A DNA stretch of 64,000 nt from JAZDFP01 sp043801445 (GTDB taxonomy: Bacteria; Planctomycetota; MHYJ01; JACQXL01): NCBI GenBank assembly GCA_043801445.1, contig JAZDMB010000012.1, positions 11,326-75,325 of the forward strand, read 5' to 3'. The notes below the pieces were generated by a model. It saw nothing but the letters and a program-made list of their open reading frames with translations, did no database searches and had not been told where the DNA came from. Each line of letters opens with the position of its first letter. Position 1 is the stretch's first letter. The position numbers and the translations under genes are program-made. This document shows, one piece after another, positions 59,789 to 64,000 of this stretch.

Positions 59789-60616
59789 TTAATCCCCTTC
59801 TTCAGTCAAGTCGCTTGTAGGCGGTAATCGCTCATTAATTCTTTTTATCCTGATGGCTTTACCGGTATTAGAATCAATGGTAACCACAGCACCGCAGAGC
59901 CTGACATCATTTTTAGCCACATCAAATGAAGCAGGCATACCGGTAATGAAAGCACTTAAAACACGGTCGGTCCGTCTGCCGATGACTGAATCGTAAGGAC
60001 CACACATCCCCACATCAGTAATATAAGCAGTCCCTTGAGGCAAAATACTCTCATCAGCAGTCTGGATATGGGTATGAGTGCCGAAGATACAGCTAATTTT
60101 GCCGTCCAGATACCAACCGAGAGCAACTTTTTCTGAGGTTGCCTCAGCGTGGATATCAATAATAACTATTTTAGTCTGGGGCAAAATCTCGGTTAAAATC
60201 TTATCTACTGTATGAAATGGGCAATCAGATGACGATGGCATAAAAACCCGACCTTGAAGATTAATAACCGCAATTTTAATGTCCTGATTAGCGGAGAGGG
60301 AGAATATGTTATAACCTCGTCCGGCAGATTCCGGCGGGTAATTAGCCGGTCGTAAGAGATTGGGCACGGTTTCTATATAATCAATAATCTCTTTCTTTTT
60401 CCAGATGTGGTCGCCGGAAGTAATAACATTGACACCGTATGAAAGAAGTTCGGAAACGATTTGAGAAGTAAGCCCGGAACCACCGGCGGAATTTTCGGCA
60501 TTGGCAATACAAAAGTTGATACCTTCTTTCCTGACTAAATCAGGCAGAATCATCCGGACAGCCATTCGACCCGGCCGGCCGACTATATCACCAATTATTA
60601 AAACGTTCAATTCCAT
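59789..60616 (-). CDS. YmdB-family metallophosphoesterase (TIGR00282 type)
   Basis: 275-residue calcineurin-like phosphoesterase; YmdB from Bacillus hydrolyses cyclic nucleotides. Metal-site motifs: LIIGDIVGRPGR, FCIANAENSAGGSG, ITSGDHIWKKKE, VIIDIHAEATSEK and GTHTHIQTADE. DVGMCGPYDSVIGR is diagnostic for the family. It lies 11 nt after rny on the same strand, a pairing conserved in many bacteria. Confidence 0.9.
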   Translation of the reverse strand: MELNVLIIGDIVGRPGRMAVRMILPDLVRKEGINFCIANAENSAGGSGLTSQIVSELLSYGVNVITSGDHIWKKKEIIDYIETVPNLLRPANYPPESAGRGYNIFSLSANQDIKIAVINLQGRVFMPSSSDCPFHTVDKILTEILPQTKIVIIDIHAEATSEKVALGWYLDGKISCIFGTHTHIQTADESILPQGTAYITDVGMCGPYDSVIGRRTDRVLSAFITGMPASFDVAKNDVRLCGAVVTIDSNTGKAIRIKRINERLPPTSDLTEEGD

Positions 60617-60627
60617 ATCGTATATAA

Positions 60628-62181
60628 TTAACGGGCATATTCAATTGCTCTGGTCTCGCGGATAACGGTCACTTTTATTTCACCCGGGTACTTGAGGTCT
60701 TTTTCAATATCCTTGGCGATATTACGGCTGAGGATAGTCGCCTGGCTGTCGTCAACCTTTGAGACATTAACGATGACCCTGATTTCCCGTCCCGCCTGAA
60801 TGGCATAAGAATTTTCAACACCCTGATAAGCATTGGCAATGGTTTCAAGTTGTTTGATTCTCTGGAGATATTTTTCCACGGTATCGCGTCTGGCGCCAGG
60901 CCTGGCAGCAGAAATAGCATCAGCCGCTGAAATCAGGACTGTATAAGGCGATTCCGGAACCATTGTGTCGTGATGTTTTTCTATCGCATGAATGACTTCA
61001 GGCCGCTCATCACAACGTTTTGCTAAATCGGCTCCTAATGCAGGATGAGTCCCCTCTTCAACCTGGTCAACTGCTTTACCGATATCGTGCAGTAACCCCG
61101 CTCTTTTAGCAAGCGATGCATCAAATTTCAATTCAGCAGCCATTGCCGATGCCAAATATGCCACTTCAATAGAATGCTGAAGGACATTCTGACCGTAACT
61201 GGTCCTGAATTTAAGCCGCCCCAGTAATGCAACCAATTTATGATTCAGGTTGGGTATATTCATTTCGTAACAGGTCTGCTTACCAGACTGAACAATAAAT
61301 TCATCCACCTCTTTTTTAGCAAGTTCAATAATTTCTTCAATCCGACCCGGCTGGATACGGCCATCAGAAACAAGTTTTTCCAAAGCCCGCCGGGCAATTT
61401 CACGACGAACCGCATCAAAACTTGAAATAACCACAACACCAGGGGTATCATCAACAATAAGTTCCACGCCGGACGCTTTTTCAAATGCCCTGATATTCCT
61501 ACCCTCACGACCGATAATGCGTCCTTTCATATCGTCGTTAACAATATCAACGGTAGAAACTGTTGATTGGGTCGCCTGGTCAGCCGCATATTTCTGGATA
61601 GCCATAGTAATAACCTGTCTGGCTTCATTTTCCGCCATCTCTTTGGCTCTTTCCTGATACTTTCTGGTTAAGTCTGCTGTTTCCCTTTGAAGCTCTGTTT
61701 CGATGCGACTTAAAAGTATTTTACTGGCTTCTTCACGACTCAATCCTGAAATATTATGTAAAGTCTTTTTTTCTGTCTCTATAATATCCGCTAATTCCTT
61801 ATTTTTGTTATCAATTAATTTATTTTTATCTCCAATAGATTTTTCCATGTTTTCGATGTCCCGTTCCCTTTTTTGCAGCATATCTGCTTTACGGTCAATA
61901 ACATCTTCTCGTTTCAACAAACGCCGCTCAAACGCTTTCAGTTCCTGCCGCGTTTCATTAATATCCCGATTTGCCTGTTCCTTAATCCGGTAGGCTTCTT
62001 CTTTAGCAGCAAATAACGCCTCTTTTTTTACCCGCTCGGCATCAACCTGTGCTTGGGAAATAATATCCCGCGTTTTTACTTTTTCTCGCTTGCGCTGGAT
62101 AAAAACAACCATGTAAAAAGCCGCTGCCCCAAGAATAAAAGCCCCAATAAGCTCTAATATCATATAGACATTACTATCCAT
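60628..62181 (-). CDS. rny: Ribonuclease Y
   Basis: Membrane-anchored endoribonuclease starting mRNA decay. 517 residues: N-terminal membrane helix (LELIGAFILGAAAFYMVVFI), a coiled coil to about residue 200, a KH domain with GRIIGREGRNIRAFEKASGVELIVDDTP, and an HD domain with HSIEVAYLASAMAAEL, LLHDIGKAVDQ and HPALGADL. I start at the ATG at 62181, with AGAAAGG about 9 nt upstream; an ATG at 62190 abuts that site. It precedes the YmdB-type gene. Confidence 0.95.
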   Translation of the reverse strand: MDSNVYMILELIGAFILGAAAFYMVVFIQRKREKVKTRDIISQAQVDAERVKKEALFAAKEEAYRIKEQANRDINETRQELKAFERRLLKREDVIDRKADMLQKRERDIENMEKSIGDKNKLIDNKNKELADIIETEKKTLHNISGLSREEASKILLSRIETELQRETADLTRKYQERAKEMAENEARQVITMAIQKYAADQATQSTVSTVDIVNDDMKGRIIGREGRNIRAFEKASGVELIVDDTPGVVVISSFDAVRREIARRALEKLVSDGRIQPGRIEEIIELAKKEVDEFIVQSGKQTCYEMNIPNLNHKLVALLGRLKFRTSYGQNVLQHSIEVAYLASAMAAELKFDASLAKRAGLLHDIGKAVDQVEEGTHPALGADLAKRCDERPEVIHAIEKHHDTMVPESPYTVLISAADAISAARPGARRDTVEKYLQRIKQLETIANAYQGVENSYAIQAGREIRVIVNVSKVDDSQATILSRNIAKDIEKDLKYPGEIKVTVIRETRAIEYAR

Positions 62182-62871
62182 AAGCTTCATCCTTTCTTAT
62201 GTTAATTTATAGTAGTTATTAACCGAAAGTTCGCATTCTTCTTCATTGTCATTCCCGTCCCGCATCGTGGTGCGGGATAAATTCCAACGGGAATCCAGTA
62301 TTAGATTGTCTGGATTCCTGCTTTCGCAGGAATGACAGACTATGCGAAATTTTGACTAATATCTACCATATAAGAATAGATTTAGTTTATAAGGATAATT
62401 ACGGGTAGCATTAAGAAGAGTCTACGGGGAAATGCCCGCCCGAACGACCATCCGGTCGGGCAGGTGCTATTGACCCACTGGGTCACCCTGTGGGTGAGAA
62501 AAACTAACAACCGAAAGTATTAAATACCGTCAGCAAACATAGAGTACGCTTTAGGATAGGATTTTTACGAGATAAATATTTTAACCGACTAAAATTATTA
62601 TAAAACAACATTTCACTTTTATCTTTTATTACTTTACCGTTTACTACAATCAGTAGTATCAAAAAATATAATATTGGATTCATTTATATTTTGATAAGTA
62701 TTCCTCTATGTTTTTTATATATTCAGTATTTAATTTCCCCGATAACAATTCAATGCTCCGATTATTCTCTTCCTTTAATTATCTTTACTAGCGTCAGTCT
62801 TGATAGAACGAAAAATACTAAGTACTTTTCGTTGTTAAACTTCACGCTCAATAAAATTTTATTTTAAGTAT
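62182..62871. other. Gene-free region carrying repeat elements
   Basis: Apart from the element at 62247-62337, the hairpins CCCGACC/GGTCGGG near 62444 and CCCACTGGGTCACCCTGTGG near 62475 are the only structure. The remaining 350 bp up to 62871 is very AT-rich with no ORF, tRNA or clear promoter that I can support. Confidence 0.5.
62247..62337. repeat. Inverted-repeat element (TGTCATTCCCG type)
   Basis: The left end TGTCATTCCCGTCC and right end GCAGGAATGACA are inverted; inside, GGGAATCCAG pairs with CTGGATTCC and CCCGCATCGTGGTGCGGG forms a hairpin. Elements of this type are widespread in bacterial genomes as intergenic miniature repeats. Confidence 0.75.
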
Positions 62872-63996
62872 TTATTCTCCTTCGTTTAATAATTCAATTT
62901 TATCGACAATAATTATTTTTGCCTCTCCCGGTTTATTATCTATAATTTTTCCACGAACACCGACATATTGGCCGTAATAATCATCAATTTTAACAGACGG
63001 GCTTTTGAGGAATAACAGTGTTTTCCCGCCCATTGTTAATTTATATGGTGCCGGACGACCGATATATTTACCTTCTGATTCCAACCAGCCCCGTGCATCA
63101 TAAAGCGGTGGCGCAGTTTGTTGCCTGTATAAGTCTGCCAGGCGGGCTTGATATTTTTCTTCAATAGATTTCTTCTCTGTTTTTGCTTTCTCTAATGCAC
63201 TACGATATTCCTTTAGAATATTTTCTTTCGGCTCTATCTGTTTAATCCGTTCATCGCATTTTTCTACTAATGCCTTGTCAGAAGATTGACTTGCTATCTC
63301 TTTATACAGACGAAGTATATCAGAGTGGTTTTGTTGTAATATGGATTTTTCTTGTTCATCTTTATAGAGTTTTTCCGCTTCATTAAACATTTCGGTCAAA
63401 CCCTGCTTGGTCATTTCCTTTTTAATCTCTTCAGATTTTAATTCTTGATAATGAGTATAAGTGCCCCAATAACGTGTATATTTCTTATTAATCCAACCGG
63501 TAAGGGTTCCCACCGGTGCTATTTGATACCACTCTCCTTTCTCTAATTTAATCTTAACGGTCTGACCCTCAGTTATATGTCCGATAATATTTTCACCTGA
63601 TTCCGGTTTGCTTCTTATATTAATACGACCGGCTTTTACCACACCCTCATTCTTATCTTTATTCGTAATTTCTATATATTTTTTGGTGACCCAACAATGA
63701 GTATCTTCAGGTAATCTAACTTCTAACCATCCTTTTGCATCATTAACTACGACTAATTTTTCTCCTTTAGACAGAATTTGAATAGTGGCGTAATTTGTTC
63801 CGGCACCCGTACGTAGGTTCAGTTTCTGAACAGTTACCTCCACGACTTCTTCTGGTTCTGCTGTATTAACTTGGGCGGTTGTCTCTGCAACTTTTTCCTG
63901 ACCTGCTGCATTAATCCGAGAAATTATTGTTCCCAGCCCTAGAATTGCCAACACAATAATCAAACTCCAAACAATCCGTATTTCTCTTCCTATCAT
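62872..63996 (-). CDS. Exported bacterial SH3-domain protein with coiled coil
   Basis: 374 residues. A signal anchor (IVWSLIIVLAILGLGTII) is followed by two bacterial SH3 domains: KLNLRTGAGTNYATIQILSKGEKL (about residues 57-110) and RINIRSKPESGENIIGHITEGQTV (about 122-175). A long helical, coiled-coil region comes next (about 185-290), then a beta domain with YVGVRGKIIDNKPG, which looks like an OB-type module. SH3_3 domains commonly bind peptidoglycan stem peptides, so a cell-wall-associated role is likely. The start lies 4 nt from the window edge, so its ribosome binding site cannot be judged. Confidence 0.78.
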   Translation of the reverse strand: MIGREIRIVWSLIIVLAILGLGTIISRINAAGQEKVAETTAQVNTAEPEEVVEVTVQKLNLRTGAGTNYATIQILSKGEKLVVVNDAKGWLEVRLPEDTHCWVTKKYIEITNKDKNEGVVKAGRINIRSKPESGENIIGHITEGQTVKIKLEKGEWYQIAPVGTLTGWINKKYTRYWGTYTHYQELKSEEIKKEMTKQGLTEMFNEAEKLYKDEQEKSILQQNHSDILRLYKEIASQSSDKALVEKCDERIKQIEPKENILKEYRSALEKAKTEKKSIEEKYQARLADLYRQQTAPPLYDARGWLESEGKYIGRPAPYKLTMGGKTLLFLKSPSVKIDDYYGQYVGVRGKIIDNKPGEAKIIIVDKIELLNEGE

Positions 63997-64000
63997 TTTT

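Overview
The window reads as chromosomal DNA of a Gram-negative (diderm) bacterium, most likely a planctomycete or another member of the PVC-like uncultured lineages. The evidence is a TonB-dependent receptor, prepilin-type proteins, HEAT/prenyltransferase-repeat proteins, a multi-FHA membrane protein, a GatA-dependent tRNA amidation route, and a ribosomal block without rpmD (L30). This placement is an inference: no 16S rRNA or tRNA gene was seen. By eye the DNA is AT-rich, with GC-rich islands confined to dispersed palindromic repeats.

Layout. 0-4.3 kb: two exported HEAT-repeat proteins separated by a 21-bp tandem array. 4.4-6.5 kb (minus strand): a two-gene cassette of unknown function headed by a second 21-bp array. 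6.5-10.8 kb (minus): a phosphate-type module (response regulator, DUF1232 protein, histidine kinase, DUF47 protein, PiT transporter). 11-15.7 kb (minus): an NfnAB-like flavoprotein pair, gatA and radC. 15.9-21.2 kb (plus): an amidase, pdxJ, a GxxExxY protein inside inverted repeats, dapA-folE, a glycosyltransferase and a stand-alone biotinyl carrier domain. 21.4-31.8 kb (plus): a split spc/alpha ribosomal operon (rplF to rplQ with secY, adk, map, infA, rpmJ, rpoA), then a HIT protein and lysS. 31.8-40 kb (minus): a type IV pilus/type II secretion-like assembly operon (triple-FHA protein, PilM-PilN fusion, PilO-like, TPR protein). 40-43.7 kb: an exported cyclophilin, a MenA-like prenyltransferase and an aldehyde dehydrogenase. 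44.2-47 kb: a selenium/sulfur operon (YedE, TusA-like, cysteine desulfurase-like, DUF3343). 47.2-49.8 kb: a DUF2292 protein and a TonB-dependent receptor. 49.8-52 kb: a second copy of the array plus two-gene cassette, on the plus strand. 52-57.7 kb (minus): an operon of three prepilin-like proteins, one of 1152 residues. 58-64 kb (minus): xseB, xseA, a YmdB-type phosphoesterase, rny and an SH3-domain protein.

What stands out. (1) A paralogous cassette occurs twice with the same order: a 13-14 nt match to the anti-Shine-Dalgarno complement, a 21-bp tandem array, gene A (YIP...W domain plus Fn3-like domain), a G/C-tract inverted repeat, and gene B (KIANGAVT-type repeats with a nearly identical C-terminal head). 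(2) A two-hairpin element of about 60 bp lies in three genes and one intergenic region. It is read in different frames in different proteins and has entered xseA in frame, like the Rickettsia palindromic elements. (3) A family of inverted-repeat elements built from CCACNAAGRCACNAAG-type units lies between genes. One copy encloses a GxxExxY nuclease-like gene whose start codon lies inside the left repeat, and another supplies the start codon and first residues of the giant prepilin. (4) An identical 56-bp block precedes both the response regulator and its kinase.
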